A DNA stretch of 64,000 nt from Symbiodinium natans (Eukaryota > Sar > Dinophyceae > Suessiales > Symbiodiniaceae). The position numbers and the translations under genes were made by a program. Positions 43,283-54,516 of the stretch are shown piece by piece. The notes below the pieces were generated by a model. It was not told the origin of the DNA, did not search any database, and saw only the letters and a list, made by a program, of their open reading frames with translations. How positions within the stretch are numbered: position 1 is the stretch's first letter; each line of letters starts with the position of its first letter. The stretch covers positions 184,001-248,000 of the forward strand of contig CAJNDS010002757.1 of assembly GCA_905221605.1 (NCBI GenBank), in the 5' to 3' direction.

Positions 43283-45259
43283 CTACACGCCTGCCCGCCT
43301 AAAAAGCAACCTGCATGCGATTAAGTAGCGGTCAAGGCAGCGTCGGGATGCTAGTTTGGGGGAAATCCTCCGTGAAACCCTTGCAATTTTTCCTATCATG
43401 TCCTCATTGGCTTCACAATTAAAGATTGCAGCATAGTTCAGGATGCACGGGGTTTCTTCATCTTGCTCCTTGACCGCCCGAATTTGTTCCTGCAGGTCAA
43501 TCAGGAAGTGGTGGTAGAAGTGCACTTTCGGTCGGAGCGAGAACAACCGACGGTTCTCGCTCATGGCTTTGGAAGCCAAAAACGCATAGCCTTTCAACAG
43601 CTTGAAACCACATCTCAAAAGGTACTTCGCACAGCTCTTGTGAATCAAGATGTTGTGAGAGCTGGCTACGCCCGTATAGTTCAGAGCAGCCTCCGCGGTC
43701 TGCAACATGGCCATTAAAATTTCATTGGAGCTATTGCGGGGCTCACGCAAAAGCAACTTGATGAACCAACGGAGCCACTCCAGAACGATCAAGGTGTCCG
43801 CTCCTTTTCCAGAAAGGAACGGGAACATGTTTGCCTTGTGGCGATGAAAATTCGCCTTCGTGAATTTGCGGAGGGAAGGCGATTTCTTGCAAGCCAGGCA
43901 GTACAAGTGGAAACTGCTGTGTGCCCTCTCCAGGCGTGTAGCAAGCGACCAGGAGTCGCCAGGCGAATCAAAGAAGCGAAGGTGAGCTAACCAAATGATA
44001 CAGCTGGCGCATAGGTCTCGCAAGAAACCGTGCTTGAGAGTATGAAAGGCATCCCTCCTATAGAGGGTTGCCTTCTTGCTTTCGCTGAACGGGATCTCAC
44101 TCAGAGGGGGAACCACTGACCATGGGTCACTAGTGTACAAGCTACTCAACCATGCAGGAGGGTCTCGAAGGTCAATTCCTGGCAGGCTCTCGTCAGAGCC
44201 TGCCATGCACTCAGGGCAAAATGCCTGAGGGTTGGTCGGGCCCTCATGGGTGTATGACCTCGAATAATTTGTCACTTCCAGATGATACTCAAAGTCGCCC
44301 TTCACTCCAATGAGAGCTGCCCGGTAAACATGTCCCTCACATTCCACCCCCTGATTGAAGAGTCCAGACAGGTCACTCTTCAATTCTTGCAAGTACGCAG
44401 GGACTACCTGAGGGTGTGCTTTCAGCATCTTGTTCGGGATGGCAGTGCCCAGAAAGCGGCTCATGTACACATGACCCCTACCGTTGTGTGGCATGTCAGG
44501 ATCACCCAGCCTCCTACGCTTGAAAGGGCACCACTCATCCTTCACTTCTTCAGGCAGAAATTCTTCGCGGGCTCGGCGCCCACAGCTTGATGTCATGACG
44601 CCACCTTGCTCATGACGTGTTACTTGGGCACTCTTGGAGGCACGGGAACGGATTTCTTTTGACAACCCGAAGACTGCTTCAAATGTGAACACGAAAATGG
44701 GACTTTTTTGGAATCCTCGGCCCTTGTCTCCGTGAAGCGCCACGGGGACGATCCGTCCCCAGGCTTCCCTTTCAGGAAACTGCCTGAAGATCTCATGTTC
44801 AGCGTGGAACATTCTATACCCAGTCCAAAACCGCTTGCAAAGCTCCTCTGCACTTTCACCTCGCGGCAGACCTCCTAACAAGAGGGCTGGGTGGTTCCTG
44901 ACAAGAAAGCCGAAAAAGTGAGACACTTTTAAGTACGGAAGAGTAGTCGGGGGCTTCCCTTCTTCTTCCTCTACTGTTAGCTCAGATCTAGCTACCGGCA
45001 GAAACAGCCCAAATCTACGTAGCAACCGCTGGCTGTCTCGCTCGGCGTGGCTTGCACTTACCTTTGTCGCTGCAATTGCGCTTGCTGAGGCAAGACCCCC
45101 TTCTGCATGGAATGCCCGAGCCAGCCTTCCCATCTCAGACGCTGGAGCCTTGGGCTGGTTTGGGGCATTGCAAGGGCTCAACCTATATAGGGCGTAGATG
45201 GGTTCCACATGGAAACCCTTCAGGTTATTCGGACAAGCTTGGACGGGTTTTGCGGGCAT
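43283..45259 (-). CDS. DDE-type transposase-like protein (658 aa)
   Basis: A single open frame from ATG at 45259 to the stop at 43283. Candidate acidic residues of an RNase-H-type fold: D in ALHGDKGRGF (about residue 185), D in GVKGDFEYHLEVTN followed by a CPEC pair (about 320-355), and E in FNCEANEDMIGKIARVSRR (about 620). The middle has YRRDAFHTLKHGF and SKMLKAHP-like helical parts; the LRPKVHFYHHF stretch precedes the last acidic motif. The order (D, D with inserted CxxC, late E) is like CACTA/Transposase_21-type enzymes, and I recognise the general protein type from dinoflagellates, but no search was possible. It is the only complete ORF in E2 and lies 1.1 kb from the left TIR, as expected for an autonomous element. 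Confidence 0.6.
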   Translation of the reverse strand: MPAKPVQACPNNLKGFHVEPIYALYRLSPCNAPNQPKAPASEMGRLARAFHAEGGLASASAIAATKVSASHAERDSQRLLRRFGLFLPVARSELTVEEEEGKPPTTLPYLKVSHFFGFLVRNHPALLLGGLPRGESAEELCKRFWTGYRMFHAEHEIFRQFPEREAWGRIVPVALHGDKGRGFQKSPIFVFTFEAVFGLSKEIRSRASKSAQVTRHEQGGVMTSSCGRRAREEFLPEEVKDEWCPFKRRRLGDPDMPHNGRGHVYMSRFLGTAIPNKMLKAHPQVVPAYLQELKSDLSGLFNQGVECEGHVYRAALIGVKGDFEYHLEVTNYSRSYTHEGPTNPQAFCPECMAGSDESLPGIDLRDPPAWLSSLYTSDPWSVVPPLSEIPFSESKKATLYRRDAFHTLKHGFLRDLCASCIIWLAHLRFFDSPGDSWSLATRLERAHSSFHLYCLACKKSPSLRKFTKANFHRHKANMFPFLSGKGADTLIVLEWLRWFIKLLLREPRNSSNEILMAMLQTAEAALNYTGVASSHNILIHKSCAKYLLRCGFKLLKGYAFLASKAMSENRRLFSLRPKVHFYHHFLIDLQEQIRAVKEQDEETPCILNYAAIFNCEANEDMIGKIARVSRRISPKLASRRCLDRYLIACRLLFRRAGV

Positions 45260-45799
45260 TTGCTCGTTTGAGGACTAGGTAACCGACAGTACTCACCAAA
45301 TAGGGTTCTGGTTTGAGGCATTCCGTGGGATCTTTCTCGGTGGGAAGTCTTCGGTTTATAAGAGCCCCACATAATGACCTATTCAGGGCTTAGGACGAGC
45401 TTGGGCGGGTTTTCGGGAAATGCATGGGGAACCCATATACAGGGGACCATATACATCTATTGGACAAGGAACTCCGTCAGCCAGCTGTTGCGCCATGGCT
45501 TCCAGAGCCTCTGTCTTGGAAGCAGAATCATCTTCTTGACCTGGCGTTGCGATTACGTAAACCACTTCCTAGAAAGCCAGCATTCTACAACAGCATTTGT
45601 CGCCAACTTCAGTGATGAGCACGCTGTTCGATCAATTATGGGATCCTGGGACATGCCAGGATGTAATGTCAAAACCCAGACGAGTGCCGAGGCCTGCAAC
45701 GCGAGGCAAGCAAAAACATCGACAAAATTGAATATGTATAGTGGTCTGCGCTGCAGGTTCTGGATAGCATCGCCTATACGGCCATGTGGGCACAAACAA

Positions 45800-45905
45800 C
45801 TACTTCTTGGGCTTCTTAGCAGGCTGCTTCGCCCCTGCCGTAATGGGGGGCCGCTTATTCGGCTTGCCCTTCGGCTCAGGCGGCGCAGCTGCTGGCAGCA
45901 GACTC
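45800..45905 (-). CDS. Terminal exon, Lys/Pro-rich tail
   Basis: After a CTCTGCAG acceptor the frame reads ESAAS-type or, in the open frame, SLLPAAAPPEPKGKPNKRPP and ends AKQPAKKPKK-stop (TAG, complement of 45800-45802). It is probably the last exon of the multi-exon minus-strand gene upstream. Another open minus-strand stretch (45553-45795, ALQASALVWVLTLHPGMSQD) lies downstream and may belong to the transposase gene's 5' part. Confidence 0.45.
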
Positions 45906-48573
45906 CTGCAGAGGATCGGAGGGGTGGACCACCTGACTAGAACATAAAGAGTTTTTTCCCATTCCTATCGTTTTGGTACCCCCCCCGCCAATGGCCCCCC
46001 TGTGGGGTGGTTCGGGCTTATATAGGGTTTTTAGGTGTTATAGGGTTTAGGGTTTAGGGGCGTAGGGTCCCCGCCCCCTGTGGTTTGGGCCCCCCTGTGG
46101 GGTGGTGTGGTTGGGGTTTGTGTTGAGGGTTGAGGGTTTATAGGGTTTATAGGGTTTAGGGGTTTAGGGGTTGAAGGTTTAGGGTTGAGGGTTTAGGGGG
46201 GGTGGGGCGGGGGGTGGCGGGGGGTGGGGGGGGGGGGGGGGGGGGGGGTGGGGGGGTGGGGGGGGGGGGGGGGGGGATACCATGGGGGGGGGGGGTGGAC
46301 ACGGAACCATATACCCTAAAAAGAACCCCGAGTATACTATAAAACAGAAACCCGATACACTGAAACAAACCACCCATATAATTTACAGGGGTTTATATCT
46401 AGAGGGTTTATATGGTTTAGGATTTATCTATGTATATATATATATGTATATGGGGTTTATAGGGTTTGTAAGGGTTTGGGGTTTGGAGTTTGCAGGGCTT
46501 ACAAGGTTTAGAGGGTTTATCTATAGGGAGAGATATATCAGTCCAGAAAGACAAGCTATAAAATCAAGAGAGGCAAAGAGAGATATCAGTCCTGGCACGG
46601 GCTTCCATATCCCACGATGAAACCATCCTTTACTTGTGATTGACCAGATAACGCACAGCCTGCAGGTTGGTTCATCCAAGTGGCTTCTTCTGGCAAGCTT
46701 CGAAGGCAACACCAAGCTCCAGATGAATCCTTAAATATGTGGTCTGCCATGCATTCAGACATGCCCGCATATATAGCTACAATTGATACTGAGATTCTCC
46801 TCCCAGCCATCGACAACCCCTTTGGAATGCAACTCCTCAAGCTCGCTCAGCTGGCTATCGATAGCAGCATGCATCTCCTTGAGTCTGCCCACCATCCTTA
46901 ATGGGGCTGGCGGAGTTTAGGGTTTATGGTTTTTAGGGTTTATAGGGTTTATCTTAGGGTTTAGCGTTTTAGGGTTGGTTTAGGGTTTAGGGTACACAAA
47001 GATACGGTAAGAATTTGCAAAACAAGGGTCTTCTCAAGGGTTTGGGTCGATCTGCCCTTCGCTTGGTTCTCTTTCACAAGCGTCTCTACGTCTTCGCAAC
47101 ACTCATCAAGCTTCTCCAAACGCTTGCTCATGCAAAGCAACACCTTTGGCAGGCTCGAGCTCCACGAGGCCGGGGACTCGATGCATGGGAAGCCTAGCTT
47201 CTTCAGGGTCTTCGCGGCCTCTTTCTCAGCGGCGGCTTTTGCATCCGGAGTGTCATTTGCTCTTGCAGCATGTGACATCTGGCCTTATATCAGGTTGCAT
47301 CAGTCTAGTTGGGAGGATGCCCGGGCGGTAATAGGTTCAGGGCAATTCTGACAAGCATTATTCGGGATCCATGGCGCTTGGTGTCGGCACACAAGCTGCT
47401 GGCTGCCCCAGCACATCAACATCGACACTCATGTTGATGTCCACCATTCCCTGATCCTGGCTTGTAAACTCATCCTGCTCCACGAAAGCAGCTCTGCTCA
47501 AAGACCTTAGAGAACTGATAACCCTGAGACAATTTGAGGACAAAGTTGTGTACAAACGGGCTTTAGGGTTTCTAAGGTTTGTGTAGTGAGAGATTTATAT
47601 AGGTGCTCAGAAATAACAAGTGACGCCAGGCTGCCTTGTGTGTCCTTCAATTTTCTTTTCGAGAAAATACGTGAGAGTGTTGGCATGAAGCGTGTGCCAC
47701 CTGAACACGTTGGAGTCAGTCAGCCCATGCTTCCACCGAGAAATGCTCGACAGCGGTTAGCAATGATGCTTCTTACCTGCCTGATGTACTTGTCCGGGTT
47801 GCTTTTGCCACGCTGCACGATTCTTAGTATGTCTTGCCTCAGCTCCCCAATTCGCACGCAACCCTGCTTGCACCTTGCCTCGATACCTTTCAAAACACCC
47901 GACCCTAAACCCTAAACCATATAAACCCTATCAACCCTCAACTATCTAGTATAAACCCATTATAAACCCTAAACTCTAAACCCTGTAAACTGCTTCAGAA
48001 GCAATCATCCCTCTAACCATGCCCACATCTCGATTAATCAACCCTGCTCGCAGGCACAAGAGTTGTTGCAGCAGCCCGATCTCCGTTTCAGAGGCGAGCC
48101 GTGAAGAAGGTAGATCTTCATGGGTGGCTGTAAACGGGATAGTACGCGGAAGGAGAATATGGGGATCTATATACTACATATATAGACCACTGCGTCCCAA
48201 GGTACTGGCTCATGTTGTAAGGAGGCTCAGACATCTCTTGCTCACTTGCATACTCGAAGGGAACATTTAACAGCTGCTCCTCCTCGCGAGTCTTCGTGAC
48301 CGAAAATCTCTTCACGAACACATCCTGCGAGAATCGGGTTTGTGTTTCTAGAGGGGGGTTGTAAAATGGTATAAAGGATCCCCCTCCAAAATGCGCCCCC
48401 ATAAAGCTACATTCCTCCACGCACAAGCCCAAGAGACTGTGGTCGATATCTATAACCTACTACTAACTTATAAGGAGCTCTTTTCGGGTTTATAGATTTA
48501 CAGTATTAAATAGGGTTCCTCTATGTTTAGGGTGTCTATATAGGTATATAAAGTTTAGGGTATTATAATTAGG
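45906..48573. other. E2 spacer with G-tracts and telomere-like units
   Basis: Long G runs at about 46195-46297, TTTAGGG/TTTATAGGG sequence at 46020-46200 and 46920-46995, and CCCTAAA at 47885-47985. Short minus-strand exon-like stretches occur at 46961-47278 (RLEKLDECCEDVETLVKENQ), 47358-47555 and 48118-48432 (FEYASEQEMSEPPYNMSQYL). They may be small exons but cannot be bounded. Confidence 0.55.
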
Positions 48574-49824
48574 TCACAAATTTGAACCCATGTCCGTGTT
48601 GAACCCGCACTTTTCGAAGAGCTTGACAACTTTCGGGCGGGTGGTCAAGTCATGGAACTGCTTCCTGATGTCCTCTGCAATTTTGTAATTGCCTCGGGAG
48701 TCTGGCTGCATTGCGCGTCGCAGGCGACGGTCTATTGCACCCGCACTGGGCGCTTCTTGCATAGGCACGCCAGATCTGGGAGCTGCGCCTGCCGGGACCG
48801 GCTGGGCTGTTATTGGGGCTGCCACGCTTGGGGAGGCTGCTTTGGCGAGCGTTGCGGATGCGGGTGCTGACCCGGGAGCAGGGGATTTTGGCAAGGCTGT
48901 TGCTGCGCCCGCAGGTAGCGGGGGCTTGGATTCCACGTTGGTCCGTGGAAACGGCGGGGGCTTGGCTGCACAAGCCTGCAGCTCCACGGTGCTTGACACG
49001 GCTTCTGGCGGCACTGTTGCTGCGCCCTGAAAGGGTGGGGGCTTGGCTGGGGAGGCCTGTGGCTCCACGTTGGTCGATACGGCTTTTGGTGAAGCTGTTG
49101 CTGCTGCCTGAAAGGACGGGGTCTTGGCTGGGGAGGCCTGCGGCGAGACCGTTGCTGCGGGCGGGGTCTTGGCTGCGGAGGCCGCTGGCTCCACGCTAGT
49201 TGCGGCTTTTGGTGAGCCTGTTGCTGCCTGGCTGAGTTCAGCGGGGGCTGCGGTCTGGATAGCCTGGGTTGTTGGCACGCCTGTTGGAAGAACTGCTTGG
49301 GGTGTTGTGGCTTTCGGCGGTGTTTCAGGGCAAGGCGGCGGGGCAACTTTGCCTGCCCGCTTCACAGGAATGAGGAGGCCCGTGTCAGGGTCTGTGGTTG
49401 AGGCACCACCATACTCACCTATGCTTTCGGAGGAGGCAGGAAACACAAGCAACGGGAAGCATGGCGCTTCCATTTCCTGCGTCGGGCTTAATGGCGAGGG
49501 ACTTGATGGCACACCTGTTGGAATTTCGGCCTGCAGAGGTTGCGCTGTCGCATTGGGTGCGCGTGGCTCCACCTTTACCGTCTTGCACGCGTGCGCTGGG
49601 GCAGTGGTCGGGGCTTGTTGCTGCGCGTTGTCTGCTGCTTGTGTCTGTTGTTCATGAGCGTCCCCAGCAACAGGAGCTTCCACACTATGAAACTGTCCAC
49701 CAGGCAGCGCCCCCTGCCCATCTTCCGATGACACGAAGCTCGGCTGATGCTGCGTCGGTGCCACATCCATTTCAGCATCCTTGTTCGCAGGGCATGATGC
49801 TGCCGCTGTGTGTGTGCATCTCAT
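48574..49824 (-). CDS. Large exon, Pro/Ala-rich with a C-terminal helical domain
   Basis: A 416-codon open frame. Residues about 1-330 are Pro/Ala/Thr-rich, with repeated EPQASPAKPPPFQGAATVPP-like units (about 48-90 bp periods, degenerate). The last 60 residues (DRRLRRAMQPDSRGNYKIAE, then QFHDLTTRPKVVKLFEKCGF) form a compact helical segment that I recognise as recurring in dinoflagellate proteins; its function is unknown to me. The final few codons before the stop at 48574 are probably intron read-through. It lies between the methyltransferase-like exons and the terminal exon in transcription order. Confidence 0.55.
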   Translation of the reverse strand: MRCTHTAAASCPANKDAEMDVAPTQHQPSFVSSEDGQGALPGGQFHSVEAPVAGDAHEQQTQAADNAQQQAPTTAPAHACKTVKVEPRAPNATAQPLQAEIPTGVPSSPSPLSPTQEMEAPCFPLLVFPASSESIGEYGGASTTDPDTGLLIPVKRAGKVAPPPCPETPPKATTPQAVLPTGVPTTQAIQTAAPAELSQAATGSPKAATSVEPAASAAKTPPAATVSPQASPAKTPSFQAAATASPKAVSTNVEPQASPAKPPPFQGAATVPPEAVSSTVELQACAAKPPPFPRTNVESKPPLPAGAATALPKSPAPGSAPASATLAKAASPSVAAPITAQPVPAGAAPRSGVPMQEAPSAGAIDRRLRRAMQPDSRGNYKIAEDIRKQFHDLTTRPKVVKLFEKCGFNTDMGSNL

Positions 49825-52366
49825 TGAGTCCTATACTTGGCCTGAAAAAAACACTTCTCATCTATATAGGTCGCACGTGAACTACATAGGGCCGGCTGGA
49901 CACATAGGTGGGGTGTGGGTATGTTAAGTGAGCTTTTTCTAACATGGCATACAGACCTGGCTCGCCGAAAAGCAGCCTTGTAGGCCACTGCGCCCAATTC
50001 TGCCAGTGCTACTTACTACTACACTAAACCAGTACCCTAAACCCTATACATACCCTTTAAAAAACCAGAAACCCGATATAAACCCCTAACCCTATATAAA
50101 ACCTAAACCCTTTATAGTTGCACTGCCTCGATCACCCTGCATTCCCTGGGTACAGCATTGCGTTGGCCACAGAAAGCACCCCACATAGGAGTATTCCTGG
50201 AACCTCCACAACAACAACTTTTACCCGACCCCACTTGAAAACCCGTCCGAACTCACTGCAAGCCGAAGGTGCATCAGCATCGACCGCAATGGCTCCTCCG
50301 TTCAAGCCGTCCGCCATGATTTCTTGGAAGAGTTCCTGTGTTGAGGGTGGTTCAGGCTTTGATCGCGGGATTGATTACGTAGAGACCAAGTTTTAAAGGT
50401 GCCCAAACTAGGCTCAGGTAGTTGCTGGGTTTTACATGTATGGAAGGTTTGGGGCCTCTCTCCCCTCCCTCCCTCCCTCCTCCCTCCCTCCCTCCCTCCC
50501 TCCCTCCCTCCCCCCCCCCCCTCACCCCCACCGAGAAAAATAGCTTTTTTTTTGTCTAATTTCAACCGCCGTCGGAGGCCGAACTGTGTAGGCACGGGGG
50601 AGCTTTACGGGAGAGGGGGAAGCGGACGGGCCTGTTACCTGCATGTACACATCTGAACCCCCCAACCCCCCGCCCAACCCCCCCAACCCCCCCACCCAAC
50701 CCCCTCCCAACCCCCCCCCACCACCCCCCCCCCGACCCCCCACCGCTTCCTCACCACAACCCAAACGAGAGAATTACTTGTTTGGGTGTGGAAAGTATGG
50801 CCCTCCCACCCCCCCCCACCCCCCCCCAACCCCCAACAACCCCCCCCCCCAACCCCCAACCCCCCCAACCCCCCCCCCCAACCCCCCCCCCCCCCAACCT
50901 GTGCTTCAAGCAAACCCAACCCAGAAAATTTGGGTTTGGTTTGGGGGGAAGTGTATTTTGTTGGGGTTGGGGGGTTGGGGGGTTGGGGGTGGGGGGTTGG
51001 GGGGTTGGGGGGTTTGGGGGGCTCCCTGGCTCGCCCTCCCAACCGGTTTAGGGTTTAGGGTTCAGGGTTTAGGGCTATATAGGGTTTGGGGTTTAGGGTT
51101 TCCATGGACTGAAAATGAACGGTTTTGCGGTTCGTGTCTGCAATAAGGGAAGGTTGGGGGGTGGATGGGGGTTTGGGGGTTTGGGGGGTTGGGGGGAGAA
51201 GGGAGTTGTATAGAGCCGCTATTGAAGAGCTCTGCAAAAGAGTACTAGATGTTCCCCCCCTTCAAAGCACCTTCGAAAACAAGTCTTAAGGAACCTAAAC
51301 TAAAATTAGGACCCAGGGTCCACTCTACATCTTCCTACACAGAAGAGAATCGATGAATAAGAATGGTTTAAGTTTGTCTAACCCTATATATACAATATAC
51401 CCTAAACCCTATATGAACCCTACAAAGTAAAAACCCCATAAGCCCTTTATAAAGACAAGGTGCTTATTGCAAACCATATTTTGCCAACCCTAAACCCCAA
51501 ACCCCAAACCTTATAAACCCTATATATAACCCCTAAACCCTATACCCCAACCTTAAACGGGCCTGCATCTCTTGATGAATGGCAGCTTCCTCCTCATCCT
51601 CAGGCTCAGCCTTCAAGAGAACACCGAGGGGCTCTCCACCCAAATCCATGGCCCTGGCTAAAGTCCCCGTAGAGCAAACCTCCGTCCGGAGACGTTCCAT
51701 CTCTCAAACTCAGCACAAAGTTGCGCCGAAATTGGGTCACGCACTCAGGAAAAGCTGGCCGACCAGCTACATTTGAGGATCTTCAGGGTGTTTTATTGGT
51801 TTATAGGGCGGTTCCTGGGGTATGCTTGGGGGGGGGTTCCGAGGAATTCCGCTCTTTGGACGCCGAATTCCGCTCTTTGGACGCCGAATTCCGCTCTTTC
51901 AGGGGCCGGTTTTTGGGGCATTTTTTCATTAAAAATCTGTTTGTTTCGGCTTTTTCTGGGCAACAGGCACCTTGTTCCACAGTCTGCAAGTCGGGCACAG
52001 GCCTGGGATCATCTCTATATAGGTAGCACCGACCAGGATATTTCGGGGGATTGCAGAGTAAAGAAGTGGAATCCCTCCATTTTCATCGATACACACACAC
52101 AAACATCCAAGGCCTGACCCGGCACTGAAGTAATCCCAATTAACACAAGCTGGTCATACAGCTTGAGCTGAGTGCACTCTGCGACTCAGATCATGAATTG
52201 GCACGCAGCGCAAGTCAACGGCATTCTGCCACAGATTTGGGCAGCAAAGACTTGAACTCATCTGGAATGCTGACAAGTGCACTGGTGCGTAGGTACACCA
52301 AGCACTGCTCCAAATCAGCTTCTGGCCACCTGGGCAAGAGGGCGGTTGGGGCGGTGGGGGGATACA

Positions 52367-52371
<5 letters not shown>
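49825..52371. repeat. C-rich then G-rich low-complexity block and spacer
   Basis: (CCCT)n at about 50460-50510, then C-rich CCCCCCAACCC sequence to about 50900, then the G-rich counterpart GGGGGTTGGGG at about 50940-51025. The two arms are roughly complementary and could fold back. CCCTAAA units follow at about 51375-51550. No gene is supported. Confidence 0.75.
51843..51905. repeat. 21-bp tandem repeat (GAATTCCGCTCTTTGGACGC)
   Basis: Three copies of a 21-bp unit holding GAATTCCGCTCTTT. The core TTCCGCTCTT also occurs at 42201-42210 and 61452-61461, near the two ends of E2. Confidence 0.8.
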
Positions 52372-52425
<54 letters not shown>

Positions 52426-52545
52426 TGCGTGCGTGTGCGTGTGCGTGTGCGTGTGCATGTGCGTATACGTGCCCTTGTGCATGTGCGTGCGTGCGTGCGT
52501 GCGTGCGTGTGTGCGTGTGCGTGTGGGTGTGTGTGTGTGTGTGTG
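52372..52545. repeat. (GT)n/(GCGT)n microsatellite
   Basis: Alternating purine-pyrimidine tract with GT and GCGT units, followed by a G run (about 52550-52570). It has Z-DNA-prone composition. Frames through it are artefacts. Confidence 0.93.
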
Positions 52546-52861
52546 GAGGGAGGGGGGGGGGGGGGGGGGGTTGGTTGTTTTTTGGTTTGGGAGGGGGGGG
52601 GGGTTTAGGGTTTATAGGGTTTATGGGGGGGAAGGAGGATACCGAACATACTTTTTTGGAAGTTGCGCCGCCTGTTCCACGGATAGGCAGCGAACAGATC
52701 CAAGAAGCTCTGGGAAGGATCGGCCTGTGGATGAATGTTTCTTTTTTGGGGGCGCTTTGACATTCGAAACACGTGTGTTTTACAAGACACTATACCTGCA
52801 GCATGGACGTGCCAAGCAGACCTTTAAAACAATCCGTCAATAGGAGATCTCTATTGACACA

Positions 52862-53128
52862 TTATTTTGTAGACACCTGTCGAAGCGGTGCAACTGTAGC
52901 ATCTAGCACAATCCCCCGAAACAAGAGATTCCTTACATTGGCCCCACAAAACTCACGAACAGACTCAAGGAATATGAACTCCCCTATGTGATTTACAGTA
53001 CACTGAGGCAAACAGCCTTCGACGGCATCTCCAAGCAAGGCCCACCGTGTCGGAACATTGGGATCATGTTGACGATTTCCCGGGCAAATTTCACAGGATA
53101 TCGCCTTAGATGGGCTTGGTTTCAGCAT
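52862..53128 (-). CDS. Possible downstream exon of the methyltransferase-like gene
   Basis: The frame reads KPSPSKAISCEICPGNRQHD... and VNHIGEFIFLESVREFCGAN.... It follows the exons at 53455-54516 on the same strand. A further short frame at 52605-52790 may continue it. Weak evidence; boundaries unknown. Confidence 0.35.
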   Translation of the reverse strand: MLKPSPSKAISCEICPGNRQHDPNVPTRWALLGDAVEGCLPQCTVNHIGEFIFLESVREFCGANVRNLLFRGIVLDATVAPLRQVSTK

Positions 53129-53454
53129 ATATCAGTTCGGTTCATATGGACTACATGACTGAGGGTTTCCTCAATCGGGATCTGCTACATGAAGGCTGAA
53201 AGGGTTTAGGGTTTATAAGGCTTTAATTGGGTTTGAGAAGCTTGAAGTGTTGATAAGGGTTTTGGGTTTAGGATTTAGGGAACCTAAATACAGACCCTAT
53301 ACCTACACCCTACACCCTACACCCTGAACCCTAAACCCTATCAACCCTTTCAACCTTCTCAACCCTGAACCCTTATAAACCCTAAACCCTTTCAACCTTC
53401 TCAACCCTAAACCCTTAAAACACCCTAAACCCTCTGCAGGACGGTGCAGTTAAG

Positions 53455-53684
53455 TCACTGTGAGGACTTGAGTTTCCGAGTTCCTGTTACACGCTTGCGT
53501 CCCTTAACATCACGGTGCCTGACATAATGTCCCTGGGGTCCAGTCCGCTCGGTCTTCTTGAGCTTTCCTGTTTGCAGCCGACGTATGAGCGGAGAGCTGC
53601 TGTAAAGCACAGTCCTCTTTGGTATGATGTGGCCCCATTTGCCCATCCATAGAGCTTGCTTGTAAGTCTTGGTTCACACAGCAA
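53455..53684 (-). CDS. Exon of methyltransferase-like gene (GRKRVTGT segment)
   Basis: The overlapping frame reads GKWGHIIPKRTVLYSSSPLI, then HYVRHRDVKGRKRVTGTRKL, KSSQ. I recognise this order (W-G-H-P-K-x-T-x-L-x-S, then K-G-R-x-R-V-x-G-T, then L-K-S-x-Q) as the usual continuation after the IEQP exon in dinoflagellate methyltransferase-like genes. Confidence 0.5.
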
Positions 53685-53692
53685 AGAACAAA

Positions 53693-53917
53693 CTAGTTAA
53701 ACATTGGACTACAGTGAATAGATCTGTTTCTGTATTTTATCCCAGACACAGGGATCCCCCATGGAAGATATGCCCGCAGAAGCCATTGAAACCGGACATG
53801 AAGGTAAAAGAGGCTGGAAGAGGGTTGTTCGATTACCCACTTACTCTGTAGCAAGTGTGCCAGGGCAACCAGCAGCACTGACCTGCAGGCAGCATGATCC
53901 AAACTGGCTATCTTCAC
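53693..53917 (-). CDS. Exon of methyltransferase-like gene (IEQP motif)
   Basis: Reads LLVALAHLLQSKWVIEQPSS then SLFYLHVRFQWLLRAYLP. IEQP corresponds to the ENV/ExP motif. The parallel exon in region A is at 6246-6515. The coding part probably ends near 53780. Confidence 0.55.
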   Translation of the reverse strand: MKIASLDHAACRSVLLVALAHLLQSKWVIEQPSSSLFYLHVRFQWLLRAYLPWGIPVSGIKYRNRSIHCSPMFN

Positions 53918-53997
53918 TCAAATCATCTTGTGTAAATACATAATCCTACATTACAACAGCACCCGAAACGTTTTCACCCAAGAAATGTTTTACACCC

Positions 53998-54516
53998 TTA
54001 TTTTTGCAAGGGTGGCGGGCCTTCATTTTGGGGCTTGCGGATTTTTCGGGGGTAAACCGGCCTGCTGGCATATGTGTTTGCCTGCGCAACATGAACACGA
54101 CAAGTGTTGCCCATGGGGGTGACCACAGAGCGCCGGCTTGTAGCAGCGTTCATAAACGTGAAGGTGCTGCACTCGAGGCCAATGCAAATCAAAGCCCGGT
54201 CACCACAAAGAATCATCAAGATCGCCAACCTTAAGTTGCAGAAGCTACACAAAATCTGGGAACCTTTGCAACTCTGAATTGCTAGCATATTAAAGCAGAC
54301 ACAGACAGGCAGCAAGAACCCTGCGTTGCCACACATGTCCATACAGTTGTGTGTTTCCGGGCCCGCTGAAACATCATAGTTCCAGTCATGACATAGAACA
54401 TGATATCCTCGAGATTTAGCCAATCGGGATATCCGAGCCTTGCCAGCAAACATCTCCACTAGATCAGCAGCTCTGCTGGCGAAAGGTGGTGGCTGCTTCA
54501 GCCAGCTGATCATCAA
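53998..54516 (-). CDS. Exon(s) of C5-methyltransferase-like gene (motif I and Cys motif)
   Basis: Reads ADLVEMFAGKARISRLAKSR (motif I, S-adenosylmethionine-binding type), then NYDVSAGPETHNCMDMCGNA, and later ALICIGLECSTFTFMNAATS with Cys in the motif IV position (LEC instead of PPC). A segment between (PVCVCFNMLAIQ... to about 54230) reads poorly and may be a short in-frame intron. The family fold is DNA cytosine methyltransferase-like; Cys and the later Glu are present, but the Pro before the Cys is replaced in E2 and kept in region A (VPC). Whether it methylates DNA cannot be decided here. Confidence 0.6.
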   Translation of the reverse strand: MMISWLKQPPPFASRAADLVEMFAGKARISRLAKSRGYHVLCHDWNYDVSAGPETHNCMDMCGNAGFLLPVCVCFNMLAIQSCKGSQILCSFCNLRLAILMILCGDRALICIGLECSTFTFMNAATSRRSVVTPMGNTCRVHVAQANTYASRPVYPRKIRKPQNEGPPPLQK

